A stretch of DNA of 64,000 nt from contig BFEA01000059.1 of the NCBI GenBank assembly GCA_003427395.1, forward strand, positions 3,992,650 to 4,056,649, read 5' to 3'. The position numbers were made by a program, and so were the translations under genes. The stretch's first letter is position 1, and every line of letters starts with the position of its first letter. The notes below the pieces were generated by a model. It had not been told where the DNA came from, made no database searches, and saw nothing but the letters and a program-made list of their open reading frames with translations. This DNA comes from Chara braunii. Its lineage: Eukaryota > Streptophyta > Charophyceae > Charales > Characeae. Shown in pieces: positions 34,336 through 46,760 of the stretch.

Positions 34336-37300
34336 TTTTTTTTCTTTTTCCTCCCTTGCCAAACAAATCAAGCAAAACTCTACTCTGAAACTGGGTGGCT
34401 AGCTCGGCGATTGCCCAGACAATTTGTTTCGTCGTGCAAATGATTGTTTTTGTTATTTTTAAGAAAATATTTTTCCTCAAAAGATTACATCAAAATCTAC
34501 ACGACTTCAAAATTTTATAATTTTTTATGCATTCTTTGAAGCGTGAAAAATCACCGAAGTTTAATTTTTTTTTTTTTTTTTGACAACAAATAGCAGAGTG
34601 GCAAAATTGAAAAATGCGTGGAATTGGCGCTGCAATTAATTGATTGTCTTGTTTTAAATATTCACGACCTAATTTTAAAATCCTCAAAGTTTCGAAATTT
34701 TTTATGAATTATTTTGAGAAAAAACAATCGTTTAGACCCACTGGTAATGGTCAACATGAACGTGAGGATAGGCCCTATAATTTTATTGTTGTGTTAGTTC
34801 TTCATACGATACTTGTATGTCATCCCAAAAAATAGAGTGCACCGATCCTTTAAAAAATTCCCTCTGCATGTACCCCATAACACGTTGGTTGCCCGCTGCC
34901 TAAAATGTGTCACATTGACATAGATGCCCAAACCTGTATCTAAGTAAAGATTTTACAGGTGTGTTTTTCGTTTTGCTTTCAACCACCCAAATTTGTGGTG
35001 GATTATCCCATTGCATTACCACTTTTTCATCAACATGAGTGGTTTTAATAGGGTTCGTTTCTCCATCTTTCCACTCGTCTCAACCATTGGGGAATATCTC
35101 AATTATCTTCTAAACCACGTTATCTCCTATTTCTGTTCATAAATGTACTATGTCTAGAGTGGGTCGAGCTCTTTGGGGCCCACAAGGTCCAACCAATTTG
35201 TGGGGATAACACTTATGATCTATTCTAAGTGGGCCTCTATATTTCACAGCCTTGCCCAATTTGACTTGAGTTGAGCAAACAATTTTCAACCACCACAGAT
35301 AATTGATTTTTTGTACATCTTTACACACCCAAGTTAGGCTTAAACCACCATTACACGGCCCCAGCCTTGCTTAAAATGCAACTTGTCGCCTACTAAAATT
35401 TCATAGGTTCGGCCTCCCTTACATTATGGATGGCAAAAAAAAAAAAAAAAAAAGATGTGTGTTGCCGACGGTTCGAAAAAGCTAAGCTTGTAATAAGGGG
35501 CCTCTAGTCCCGGGTGTATTGGTGGTGCAAAGTATTCATCGCACCATCTACAGTGAAAAACAAACCTCTTGGTTTTTTATCTTCGGATTATCAAAAAGGT
35601 TTTGTTTGAGAATTCCTACTTTGTCTCATGTGTTTTCTAGATGTTAGGTGACAACTTCCTCTATGCTTTCCAATTTACATTATAAAAAGTTAGCTTTAAC
35701 TTCTCAGTGATTATTTCCATTTTAATCTTTCAACCACTTTTTTCTGTGAAACATCTTATTCACCAATTTGAGCATTCCTAATACTAAGATATCCTTGATT
35801 GGTGACTTCATTTTATAGATTAGGAGCAAGCATTTATTAGAAAATGGTTACAACATCCCACATTTAAAAAATTAACAAGATAACATCTTTTAAAAAACAG
35901 GTCTAATGTCCAAAATTGAACTATTATCCCTGAGTATAGTCAAACATTACCTCAAATGATATTTAACCTCAACTAAGAAGCCAAACTCGAATTTTGAAAA
36001 CAAGCAAAAACATATATTTTCGGCCCAAACTTGAAATGACCCACCGAGTATTACAGTAAACCTAACCAAGCCAAAACTTAAAAAAAATTGATAAACAAAA
36101 TCACATGAATATAAGCACGACCTAGATTCAAGGAATAAGATGAGTTAAGGAGGATTGAAACTCTTAGGTTGGTTGATAATCAAGAGGTTTTTGTCCTAAG
36201 AGTCGGGTACTAATTGGAAGTTTGTTTGTCGTGTATGATGTCACACGTTTGAAGTTTCAGGCCCACGTTTTTCACTCATAATTAATAGGTGGTGTCATTT
36301 TTCACGAAGTTTTCACCGAAACTACCATATTCCCCTACATTTATGTTGCTCTGTTTTTTTTTTATATGTATGTGTTTTATGGTATAATTTGTTTTCAATT
36401 TCAAAATATGTTGTCCATTAATGAAAAGAATAGCAAAAACATCAATTTTTAGAGAAAAAATTGACGAACAACTAAAACCACTTCGAATAGGGTTTTATAT
36501 TTTTTTATATATATTTTTTATTATTATTTTTTTTAATATTAGCATTATAAGTCTGCATTGTTTGTTTACAAAATTTAAAACGACAGTGCTTGTAGTGATT
36601 CGATAAAAAAATTAATAAAATTTTGACCTTTTATTAACGATCCTTCCTGTTTTCTCAAACCATTTAATGAATAATCTCCTATTGATCGCTCTACAGATTC
36701 CTCTCCATTCCACCTAAGCCATTATACGAGCCTTATCTAAAATTATGTTTTTTATGGTTAGATTAAAGTAGATAAACCCCGAAAAAGTTTAATATTTTTT
36801 ACTTTTCATATCATAGCATATATTCTTGTTTTGATCGTTGAGGTTGCATGGCCCCACCCTTTGGTGGGAGAATACTTGGATAGTATAATATAGGATAGGA
36901 CAATTTTGTTTGACCACCCGATCGAATTTGGGGTAACGTTATACAAGTGATTGAACCGCCATGTCATATCCATGTCTATTCCATCAAATTTCATCATTGG
37001 TAATTGTTATTTTCCACATACATTTTTTTCATCCTTCCTCGCACATAAGGTTAAGATATTCGTTTTTATTGCAACTAATAGTCTACGAATGATTCATTTT
37101 GTAATTAACATTCCTCGCCTATTGAGATAAATTAATTTCGAGTCTTAATATTATACCCTGCTACCCACAACTCGACGTATAATACCCCAATTTGCAAATT
37201 GTCAGTAAGGACATCCACCATTTTTTATTATTTTACTTTTACATAATAATGTTCATTCCAAGGAAGATAAAATACTATACAACCCCTTGTCACTTGATTG

Positions 37301-37645
37301 CCAGTCGAAACCCAGAGTATAACATTTTATAAATTTGTCACTGCTTTCAATAACATTCACCTCTCTCTACAGAGCGGTGTTCCCTGCCCCTTGCCACTAC
37401 CCTACTCAGTTTAAAGAAATATACTATCCTCCACTTAATTTACTCCTCCCCTAAAACGATGTTCCCCTCTAATCCCTTATTTGCTCATTTCCCCTTCAAC
37501 CATCCAACTATTATTCTCATCTCGATAATAACTTATTCAATAGTTTGTCCCAAGCTTTTCAGCAAGGTTGTATTTACTAAGCTAGGTTGGGGGAGCAAGT
37601 GTATGGGGTTTCATGTAACATCATTCAAACGTATGGAAAAAAGGT
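34336..37645. other. AT-rich gene-poor stretch
   Basis: Only short spurious ORFs. Poly-A/T runs occur at 34565-34580 and 35436-35453. I see no gene or clear element in these 3.3 kb. Confidence 0.4.
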
Positions 37646-37649
37646 AGAG

Positions 37650-37735
37650 GCTTACTTATATCGAACCCACAATATCTTAATCGAAATCAAACTTGCTTCA
37701 CAAAATCTCCAAACAACTGAACTACCCCAGTTCCT
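37650..37735 (-). repeat. tRNA-derived sequence with A and B boxes
   Basis: Minus strand: GTAGTTCAGTTGTTTGG (A box), then about 40 bp later GTGGGTTCGATAT (B box). It looks like a SINE head or tRNA pseudogene. Pairing of the stems is poor. Confidence 0.5.
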
Positions 37736-37827
37736 TTTAGAAAGGAAGGAAAGAGTGAGTAAAGTGGATTTTTTTTGTAATCATGATGAAGTCTTATTTT
37801 TGTTTTTTTTTACCGTAGATTTCCTAA

Positions 37828-38052
37828 GCTACCGGTCGGGCCGATTGGGTTACCTTGTTTTCCCGGGCAACCCGGTTGTGCGAGGACCAAGAATTGCGAG
37901 AAAAACAAAAACATAAAAATACAACAATGTTATGCAAAAAATAAATCGAAGAACTTTTGCATCAGGGTCACATCAAAATTATTTACAATTTATTTATTTA
38001 TATATTTTTTTTAGTCTTGTAAGTGGATCTGAACCACTCTGGTAGCCTAGTA
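37828..38052 (+). mobile_element. Short element with CTAGGCTACCAG inverted ends (copy 1)
   Basis: The left end CTAAGCTACCGG (37828-37839) and right end CTGGTAGCCTAG (38041-38052) are inverted copies with two transitions. Inside is the shared core (37925-37988). It is homologous over most of its length to 47638-47922. It encodes nothing. Confidence 0.7.
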
Positions 38053-40321
38053 AATTTTATGTCATACTTGTTTTTTTAATTTCTTTGTTCGAATCAGTTT
38101 AATTTTGTGTTGACAACTTGTCATTAAGGATTACCTCTTTCCTGACCCTTCTTATATTACATAGTAAAGTTTTCACTTTATATTGAAACGTATATTCCAA
38201 CAATCACGGATCGATATTTTCCCTAATATTCTCGTTAACCCGACTCCTAACCGCTTTTACACCCTTCGTAGTATGTAGCTCTAACTCTAACTCCTTTTTC
38301 CTCTAATATTATATTCCTATTAATAATACCCACGACTATACGTTCATGCATTTTTTATAATTCTTTAAATATGTTTTCACCCTTTGGGTGATCGGAGTTT
38401 AATTTCTGTAACATTATCCTTTTATTATTCGATCGGACAAAACAAAAAGTGAGATATTACTTCAATTGAAATTTGCAGGTAATCATCTGTATTGTGTAAT
38501 TATTTTTATTTTGTTTTTTAATTTGTCATCGCTCTCTTTGTGTCCGTTGGTGTAAAAAAAAAAACAAATAAACTACTTCACTGAAGTTATAATAAACTTA
38601 TAAAAAGTTACAATTGTTTTCTATCATCCTTGCGTAGGGCCTGTAATATTTGTCTTTGTATAACTTCAATTTTAAAGGATGAATGAAGTGGTTGTTATTT
38701 TTAAGAAAGTATTAAAAAAAAAAAAAAAAACTTATGCTTTTGTGCATTGGTGAGAAGTTATACATCTAAGAAACACAAATTAAGACAGGGTTTTATTTAA
38801 GAAGTTACGTCAGAAGAAAACTGAAATGAAAACAACCAAATTATCAATCATTTCAATGATGATAACCCTACAACACAAATTGTTGTTTGAAATTTATTTT
38901 TAGACTGACATAAGAAATAACTTGATATGTACTACACAACATGTTAACACTGTCAATTTTATATTAGGGCATTTATTATTGCTGACAATTTTGTTGGAGG
39001 AGAAGGAGATGAGTGAGATATATCCTCCTTCCTCTTCCTCCCATCTTTTGTCATTCCCATCTTCATTCTCAATAATAAATACAATTCAAAGTTTTTACAG
39101 TTCTTTCATCACTCGTGGTTATTTTCAATCCTCATACACCCTTTGCAGTATAGATGGTATATTCACGATCCAAAATGTACTGCGACATTTTTTTTGCATC
39201 CCAATAAATAAAAAAGAGATCACAACAACTATTTAAACCTCCACATCTTTTTTCTTCACTCGGATATGCTTAGTGGCGCCTTACCAACCGTTACACCGTA
39301 GCATTTTCGTTATCTCTCATTGTAGGTACCCCATACAATATGCAAAGATACCAAAGATTAAAAGTTAACTTAATAAATTAAGAAAGACAACTAGTTAGTA
39401 TTCCACCTCAAAGCAGTCACAATCTCATAATTCAAATAATATTTCATAAATGAGTGACAAAAATGAGAGAAGAGGGATGAGAAAAGGGAGAAAGAGGAAA
39501 GGGGCCAAATTCGTTGTAGACGTGGTTTCAACAAAGTCTCTCTCCTCTATATTACTAGTTTGCAAGCTTTGTATAATATAGTCATGTTAACTAACACCCA
39601 CGTGATATAATCTCAATCATCCAATTCGACAACATAATCATTATTCTTTAATAATGATGTGAACACAAATAATTGAGATAAACGCTACAACTGCAATCCT
39701 TCAAACTTTGGGTGGTAAATTTTTGAAAATTGAGTTGCCTCATCTTCTACTTGGTTAACAAGACAATTTGTCATCACCAAAGAAACACCACATGACCATA
39801 ACTTCTAATATCTTGTCTATGACTTTTAACTTCTCCATGCAGAAAGACTATACTGGTCATCTCATCATAGAATTGCAAAGAAAACAAGACAAACTCTTCT
39901 TCCACGTGTCTTAGTTTTCGTAGTCCTGATCCAATTAAGCCTTGTATAATTGACACCACCATCTTTTTCACCTCAATGTTTATTATCGAGATGAACTTCA
40001 ATGTTTACTCAAACGTCATCATCATTATAACCATTTTTTTAATTTGTTTTTCACAATTGCCAATATCATTACATTGGCGTGTCTCTCTCTCTCTTTATAA
40101 TTAAAAAAACCTATTTTGTGGAGAGTTGTCCTTCATAATATGCGATATACAGAAGACTAACATGACTCGAATGATGAGGTAGCATAAATCGAATATAGCA
40201 TATTTACTCGATATTAAAAAAACAACCTTTCACAAACATTTATGTTTTCTCAATAGGTGCGTATTGAGTTGAGAATAATGTTTCCTTCAAAAGTCGTTCA
40301 AGTTTTGATTATTACTTGTAT
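38053..40321. other. AT-rich gene-poor stretch
   Basis: Only short ORFs (38922-39236, 39774-40001) with no recognisable family. A poly-A run lies at 38713-38730. Confidence 0.4.
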
Positions 40322-40440
40322 AGCTAGGCTACCAGCTGGGTCGCCCTGTTTTTTTTTAATTGGCCCGCCCGTGCAAGGACAAGGCAAGGATACAGTGTAG
40401 TCGACGTTCTGGACGGGCCGAACGCCCGAACCCAAATGTA
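40322..40440 (+). mobile_element. Truncated left end of the CTAGGCTACCAG element, fused to GTTCGGGC-type sequence
   Basis: 'ctaggctaccagctgggtcg' to 'gcccgtgcaaggac' matches 47638-47700. It then switches to 'ggacgggccgaacgcccgaa', the end type of the elements at 50108-51701. This looks like a junction between two related element families. Confidence 0.65.
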
Positions 40441-40664
40441 CGGTGTCGAGCGGATCGGCTTCATCCTTTATGCAAAGATGAGAGTCCTCCCAGCGATGTC
40501 ACACAAGAGTTAAACGAATCCAAAACGAGAGACAACTCGAGGACGACGTAGAATAACTTCAACGAACTGTTGCGGCGGGCGAGGTCATGTCGTCCCTTCG
40601 TCGCTCTAGCGGAGTACATCAGTCGTACTTCCTGCAGTCCCCTACGACAGGATAGGTTCCCGCG

Positions 40665-40806
40665 GGGAACAACTTACCTTCCCTAAGGGGTTGTCACCAC
40701 CCTTAGGGGCATATCCCTACCGAACTACTTACCCACGTGCGAAAGCGTTTATATGTTGTCGCAGAGGTAGATCAACCGAGGGTGTTTGCTCGCTCGCTGT
40801 AGTATA
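40665..40806 (-). repeat. Dispersed repeat, inverted copy of 32735-32890
   Basis: The reverse complement reads 'gagcaaacaccctcggttga' and 'cctaagggtggtgacaaccc', collinear with the plus-strand copy. Confidence 0.75.
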
Positions 40807-40809
40807 GAT

Positions 40810-41554
40810 ACTCTTGGTTGACGCCAAGTGGACCCGGGCATCATTCATTCCTTAGGGCGTTGATCTCCTAAGTATGAAGCGGACACCGGGTGACTAAGAC
40901 GGTCTCAACCAAACATGAAACCCAACATTAATCCTAGTCCCTTAGACGTATAGTCAAAAGAAAGTTGCAATGATAAGATATAATCACATCGAAACAAACC
41001 GACCATAGTTGATAAAGACATACATCCGAATCAACATGAGTTGAAATGATGAATCAAGATAATATAACGTCAGAAGATAAACATGAAACCGAAACGAATA
41101 TCGACCCCCACAGATCGAGTTTGACATAACACTTTAGATTGATTCAAAAAGAAAGTTGGAGTTGACAATAATCTCGATTTGTCTGATGAAGTAGTCGAAC
41201 CGAGTTTTGACTTCATGAGACGTGCTGCCGAAGTCATTCATTTCTTTCCTGTATTGACCAAAGCCAAACGAGATCCGCACATTTTTTGTTCCCCTATGAA
41301 GGTAGGTTCGAGCATACTCAAGCTAGCGGTCGAGTTTCAGAGTGAAACATTCTGACCTTTCTAACTTTAGTGTGAATGACATCTGCAAATATAACTTATA
41401 ACTGTCATGCGAATATTCATGATCGATTCAAACAAAGTCACTGTTTTGGCTATCCTTTGGCCACTCGTATATCCTGCCCGAGGTAAAGGGTTGGCTCCGG
41501 GTCTTATTGGTTGCCTTGTTCTTCTTAGCAAAAAATATTTTTTTTGTCCTATGA
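40810..41554. other. AT-rich DNA, no gene recognised
   Basis: No coding family and no clear repeat visible. Confidence 0.4.
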
Positions 41555-42109
41555 ATGATGAGGTACATCTCTCATTATAAGGGCATTCAAAGCATTGTCA
41601 TCACCGCTACCCTTTTCCATGAGAACATTATCACTTCATTTTATTTGCCTTGGGTCTGCACTTCTTATGGCGATAACCTCATCCATGAGGGTAGCGCCTA
41701 CTTGCACTCCATTCGACTAGTGAATACACAAACTGGGCTTCTTATGGCGTCGGTTCCTCATACGTTGGTAGCTCCTAAGGAGGTCACTGAAAGGGTTTAT
41801 AGTTCAGTTACTTTCCCTTTCACGAGCACGAAAGAACGGACATTCATCCTTAGGCGTCGTGCGTCCAACCCTCTAGGAAGTGGTCTGGGGTACCCCTCTT
41901 CCTCGCCCAAGCACAAACCTCGAATCTCAGAAGTCGGGCTGACTCCACTGCGAGACAACAAGGTAACCCCCTGTATTACAGTTCACTCTCAGTCCATAAC
42001 AGGGTCGAATCCTAAAGCAACGAACACGTGGCCCAGATGCTTCCTAAAGAGGATGAACCTTCAAACTCCGAGCAAGATCAATCACCCGTCTTTTTTTGCG
42101 GAAAAGTAA
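41555..42109 (+). CDS. Unrecognised ORF, 184 codons (doubtful)
   Basis: This is one of the longest ORFs in the AT-rich interior that is not explained by simple sequence or an assembly artefact. It begins MMRYISHYKGIQSIV and contains a Ser/Pro/Lys/Arg-rich second half (RRRASNPLGSGLGYPSSSPK). I recognise no domain, signal peptide or membrane segment. Local GC is higher than in the flanks (41600-42080), which might mark a degenerate exon or a retroelement piece. Nearby are dispersed repeats (40665-40806). A random ORF is quite possible. Confidence 0.15.
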   Translation: MMRYISHYKGIQSIVITATLFHENIITSFYLPWVCTSYGDNLIHEGSAYLHSIRLVNTQTGLLMASVPHTLVAPKEVTERVYSSVTFPFTSTKERTFILRRRASNPLGSGLGYPSSSPKHKPRISEVGLTPLRDNKVTPCITVHSQSITGSNPKATNTWPRCFLKRMNLQTPSKINHPSFFAEK

Positions 42110-43395
42110 CTTTGGCGAAAATAAAAATCAAGAGAAGAAGAAAGAAAAAGACTTATTCGGACGGGTGCAAATAGGTGGGTCGTTCAGGATAAAAAAAGGT
42201 AACCTTAGAAAAAAACTAAGTCCGATTTGGCTTCATTTTTTTATTATTAGAATCAAGTTTTTTTTAGAGTGCCTATTAAATTTTTCGTTTTTTTTACATG
42301 CAGGCAAGTAAGAGATAAAAGAGGACAATCCTTTTTTCAATTCCGATTTGGCACAACCAATCCCTTTTGCAAGCATCCGTCTACCTACCTGTACACCAAT
42401 CCGAAGCAAACAAGTTTGAGAAAACAAGCAAAAAACCCATATCCAAAGTCAAACATTTTCATTTAAATACATGATTCGCACAACTTTCCTCTACCTTTTC
42501 TTTTGAACATTCAAAACAGATAGGGTCAAGCAAAGTGTGGGCTCACACAGGTGTGAAGGAAAATCTGAGTCATTGAACTAACTTTGAGTAAAGTTTGAAT
42601 TGGTTCACTCAAGAAAGTCGAGTAATATTTCAACCAGAGTAAAGGATGATCGTCATCGAAGTTGAAAAGTGTGACTCACAACTTCAAAAGTTGTGGTCAT
42701 TGCACTAAGCGATGATCCGCGTTCTTCTCCCCGTACCCAAAATGAACAAGGTACGGGTCCACTGAAGGACTCCATGAGATAACCCTCGAGGAGGGCGTTC
42801 TCAACAATGAGTCTTACGTGATCTTAGTGCCCCACATAGTCCACACTACACCACAACCTCCAAGGACACTCTCCAACCAATCGTAAGTCCATGCCACCTC
42901 AAATCACCACGCGCGCTCACAATAGTCACACCAACACGTCCGTTCCGATCTTAAATCAGTCCCACCTGGTCCCAAAATGGCCTTAGGTAATCCCACGTTA
43001 CAGCTGCAACACCGGGTGGTCTCAACTAAAAAAACGCTCGCTCCACACGGCGCACAAAAATAAAGGTGACCCTGGCTGAAAACCGCATGTGCCACAAGCC
43101 TCAACAATCACCGTGTGCACTCACTCCATGCTGTGTCGTCGGTCCACGCACCACTGTTGCATGATCCCAACCGTGCAGCAGTGTTAATTCAACCTCTAGA
43201 CCATGCTGAAATTCGACACAACCGCTGCACACCACAAAAAAAGTAACGGCGGACCACTACTCGCTGCGCTGTCAAAGTTGGTACCATCTCGCCTGGCCAC
43301 ACACCAAGATAACGGCTTCATTATGCTGCAAAATTTTAAGAACACTATCCCTAAAAAACAGTGCCCGAGTCGTTGATGCACTTATAATTTTGCAG
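42110..43395. other. No gene recognised
   Basis: AT-rich to about 42700, then GC rises to mixed sequence with short ORFs on both strands. Confidence 0.4.
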
Positions 43396-43399
43396 CACA

Positions 43400-44160
43400 A
43401 CAACACTAAACGATTTGAGATTTTTTCGTGCTGCCAGACGGGCAACAATTCTCTTTAGGGAGGCCTTGATGTCGCTGCGTTGTCAGTCTCACAACATTTC
43501 CCTTCAAAATGCCGCATCCCCGCTAATTTCATCAACATGGTTCCACCGGATACACCGTCGTTGTCGTGCAAGTGATCGAGCAGTGCCTTCCACACTCACA
43601 TTAACAAATGTTGACGTCGATGTTGACGATGAGCGGTAAATCCGGCAGCACCTCCCTTCACAATGTTGTACCGCTGCCCAAAAGAATCTGCAGCATAACC
43701 CCTTATTAAGCAGCATTCCCCAATGTTGCCACCGTGCCAAAATTTTGGCAGCGTAACCCCACTGAAAAATGTTGTGTTTATTGCGTCGTCAGACGAGCAA
43801 CACCTCCCCATACACTCACAGAAAGGTTAACGCTACGTGGTGAACCCGGTAACTTATCCCGACTAAAATGGAGGTGCGGCCTGCCGCATTGTCGCAAACC
43901 GCCCCAAGGCTTTTGCTCCACTGCGCGTCCCGCGGGTACTGTATCAACCCAACGCTGAGGCAGAGTGCCCTCAACATCAACTATGGCTGCCTCGCCCCCA
44001 CTCCATCTTCCTGCAGACTGCCAACGCCTCCACCTTTTCGTCCAGCAGACCTCCACCAGTGTTCCTCCAAGCAGCCGCCCTTCCATCAGCTATTCCTCCA
44101 AGCAGCATCTCCTTCAAGTGCTCCTTCAAGCAACACTTTCTCCAACCGCTTCAATGAATG
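43400..44160. repeat. GC-richer island with degenerate direct repeats
   Basis: Segments like 'gccagacgggcaacaa' / 'gtcagacgagcaacac' and 'atctgcagcataacccc' / 'tttggcagcgtaacccc' recur at irregular spacing. At 44060-44145 'ctccaagcagc' is repeated. Several overlapping short ORFs (43868-44161, 43965-44273) exist but none is recognisable. Confidence 0.4.
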
Positions 44161-44279
44161 AGGCAGTTGGGGGAAGAGTTGCCTTTACACAAATGAGGGA
44201 GTCTTGCTTCAAGACTGAGACTCATCCTGAACCCTTGATCTCAATCAGGGTCAGGAACAGTCAAGCATGTTGAACTCCT

Positions 44280-44935
44280 TCCTAATTCCCCGTTTTCTAT
44301 TTTATTGTATTTTGTACCCAGCACTTTTCCCGGTGCACGTACGTCGAAGGAGTGGTTGTACTTAACCACTTTTCCAATGACCCTTCAGTTACAGGCCTAG
44401 TCTGAGGTCTGAGTGGTCACACTCAAATCAACAGGCCTCTATTAGGGGTGTGAACGTGGTTACATTCACGGTCGTTGCCCCTTCGTTCCCTTTCTTTTTC
44501 TATCATTTTCTCCCTTTCTCCCTTCCTTTCTTTCCTTTTTCACTTTTTTTTTTTTTGTCGTGTCGTCCTTGTCCAAGGGTCATGTTGATCGCGCGAGGCG
44601 CACGACTGATCTCGACCACTTGATCCCAAGATCTTGCGGTCGAGATTGACCGCACCAACTTATTCTAGCAACAGGGTTGCTCCATCAAAAGAAGCTAGCC
44701 TAGTTCGGGCGCATTCTAGATTTGATCCCCATGTCTGTAGCGTGATAATCCGATGCATTCACCTACTGGGTTAGCTCCTATCACAGGAGCAGAAGCAACA
44801 CCCCTTCTATTTGAAGGGTTCCACCCAGTAACTCGCCCCTCTTGCCTACAGCCCAACAAACCTCGCTCGCTTGAGGCCTAACAAACCTTGCTTATTGGTC
44901 TTTTCCCATCGCCTCGCCACGTGGCTACGACTTGC
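44280..44935. other. No gene recognised
   Basis: T/C-rich at 44490-44560, otherwise mixed. No coding signal. Confidence 0.4.
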
Positions 44936-44939
44936 ATTG

Positions 44940-45560
44940 TCACCCAATCAGGTAGACAAAAAACACAAATTCAACAAAATCGAATAAAAAATTATGTTAT
45001 GAAAAAAAATAAAACACTCAACATTTGCTTGAGCATTACATTCAAATTTCTTACCAAATTTGAAAAAAAAAATTAAAAAAAATAAAACTAATAATAAAAA
45101 TTTAAAAAAGTGAAAAGAAAATTAAAATTAGTGCGTGAGCGAGCATGATTTCAACACCGCCATCTTTAAAGATTTGTCTTTTTTTTTTTGGCACAGCCAA
45201 ATGCCTTGAAAATTTATAGATGTGTATTTCATAATAAAGTAAGAACGAAACGTAAAAAGAGGCTCCGCAATAAAGTAAAAACGAAACGTAAAAAGAGGGA
45301 AAAAACAAATAGTGACTGAACGAGCACGTTCCTACACCGCCATCTTTGGCGATTTTTTATTTTTGTTTGGCTTAGTAAAATGACTTCAAATTTTATAGGC
45401 GTGTACCTAACATCATTGAGAACTCACATAAAACAATTGAGGGGAAAAAAAATATATTTTTAGGCCCTGAAATAATTTATGGAAGAGGTCGAATGCCCTC
45501 GGGCTTGGACCCTGAATGAGACCTCGAACGCTCGTACGTACGGAGGAAGGTCCCAGCCCC
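44940..45560 (+). mobile_element. ~0.6 kb non-autonomous element, copy 3 of the 50.1/50.9 kb family
   Basis: It contains the shared core (44991-45065) and then two tandem internal modules with 'acaccgccatcttt' (45153 and 45332), followed by 'gccaaatgcc', a 'ttataggcgtgta'-type segment and 'aggccctgaaata'. The same order is seen at 50937-51701 and, inverted, at 50108-50825. Ends are not clear in this copy. No protein is encoded. Confidence 0.75.
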
Positions 45561-45599
45561 CCCAAAAAAAAAAAAACACCAAAAAAATTCGAAAACCAA

Positions 45600-45661
45600 A
45601 TTATGTTATGAAGAAAAATAAACTAAACAAATTTTGCCTCAAGGTCACATCGTATCAAGTG
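45600..45661 (+). repeat. Isolated copy of the shared core
   Basis: 'attatgttatgaagaaaaat' to 'ttgcctcaaggtcacatcgt', directly behind the copy-3 element. It is probably the broken head of another element. Confidence 0.75.
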
Positions 45662-45664
45662 CAC

Positions 45665-46160
45665 GATCCTCAGAGATATTGGGATATGAGGTTCTCTACT
45701 ACTTCCAAGGCCTCTGTCAGGATATAGGGTCCTCAAGGGTTTTGGAGAGTAGGCATAGCACCACCCAATACAACGGCAGCAGATCAGGGTTGGGTTGTGT
45801 TGTTGTGTGTTGTTGTGATTTCTGGTGTGTGCCTGTGCATTGTTGTGCGTTCCATTCCATTATACTGCGCTAACCCCGTAATAGACAGGCTGTTTTTTTT
45901 GGAGATCTACTTGGGGGTTTAGGATTCCAAAATAAAGGGGGTTGAGGTCGCCGAAGATGAGAGTTCAGCCATTGCCCGTAGAACGGGCGTAGCCATTGTA
46001 GCACGGCGGTCTCCATCCTAGGTGGGGCTATGTCAATGTGATGTAGGAGCTTAATAATCTGGAAGGGTAACATATGCAGCCAAGGGGGCGAGAAGGATGC
46101 TTCGGAGCAAGAACTGTGATAGACATATACCAAACAATCACTGTCCCGAAAGATGTATCC
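45665..46160. other. No gene recognised
   Basis: Contains a TGTTGTG-rich stretch (45795-45850) and no supported ORF. Confidence 0.4.
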
Positions 46161-46161
46161 A

Positions 46162-46209
46162 ATGGGACGCTGGACCCGATTTCCAGCAGGTGATGCTCCC
46201 CACCAATAG
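46162..46209. repeat. Dispersed GCTGG...CCAGC hairpin motif, copy 2
   Basis: 'atgggacgctggaccc', then 'atttccagcaggt' and 'gctccccaccaatag'. It is shared with 49270-49317 over ~48 bp and with 10371-10399 over ~28 bp. Confidence 0.75.
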
Positions 46210-46283
46210 ATGGAGCCTCCCCGGCGGTCCTAGATGTATCTGCTCTTATCAGCGCACCTAGCATCCGATCGAGTTGTTCATTA

Positions 46284-46412
46284 AAAAAAAAAAAAAAAAA
46301 AAAAAAGTTTTATCTAATTTACAATAAAATGTGAAAAATAATTTATTTTATTTTATTTATTTATTTTGGGTCCGACCGGGCAAGTGGATCCTGCCACTCT
46401 GGTAGCCTAGGC
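46284..46412 (+). mobile_element. Poly-A tract and right end of a CTAGGCTACCAG element
   Basis: An A run of about 25 lies at 46283-46307. 'gggcaagtggatcctgccac', then CTCTGGTAGCCTAG (ending 46409), equals the right end of the elements at 38052 and 47922. The left part is missing. Confidence 0.65.
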
Positions 46413-46534
46413 ATACGCGATATATTCAAATTTTTGAAAAAAAAATTGTTTAAAAGTTAGTTTTTTTTTTTCAAATGTAAGGGCACTGTGAATATAACTT
46501 ATTTGTGTTATATTTGAAGATAACGCATACATCA

Positions 46535-46760
46535 GAAGCTGCAGAAAACAATGATTGTCACAATTGTTGGTAGGCCCCCATTGTTTTGGATCAGTGGGTC
46601 AGACTCGCAGTTTGCAACCCGAAGGTTGCCGTATTCATAGCCCGAAGAGTTTAATATAATGGGTTGCTATATCCATGTAAATGTAGTACAAAGGTTTGCG
46701 GTGGGGGTCTGCTAAGAAATTGATATAGTGGGGATGAAAACTTTGAGGTAAGTGATCACT
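46535..46760 (+). mobile_element. tRNA-derived SINE-like element, family B copy 1
   Basis: Plus strand: 'ccattgttttggatcagtgg' (A-box region), 'gtttgcaacccgaaggttgc' (anticodon arm) and 'gtattcatagccc' (B-box position, degraded). It is collinear with 48385-48620. Confidence 0.55.
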
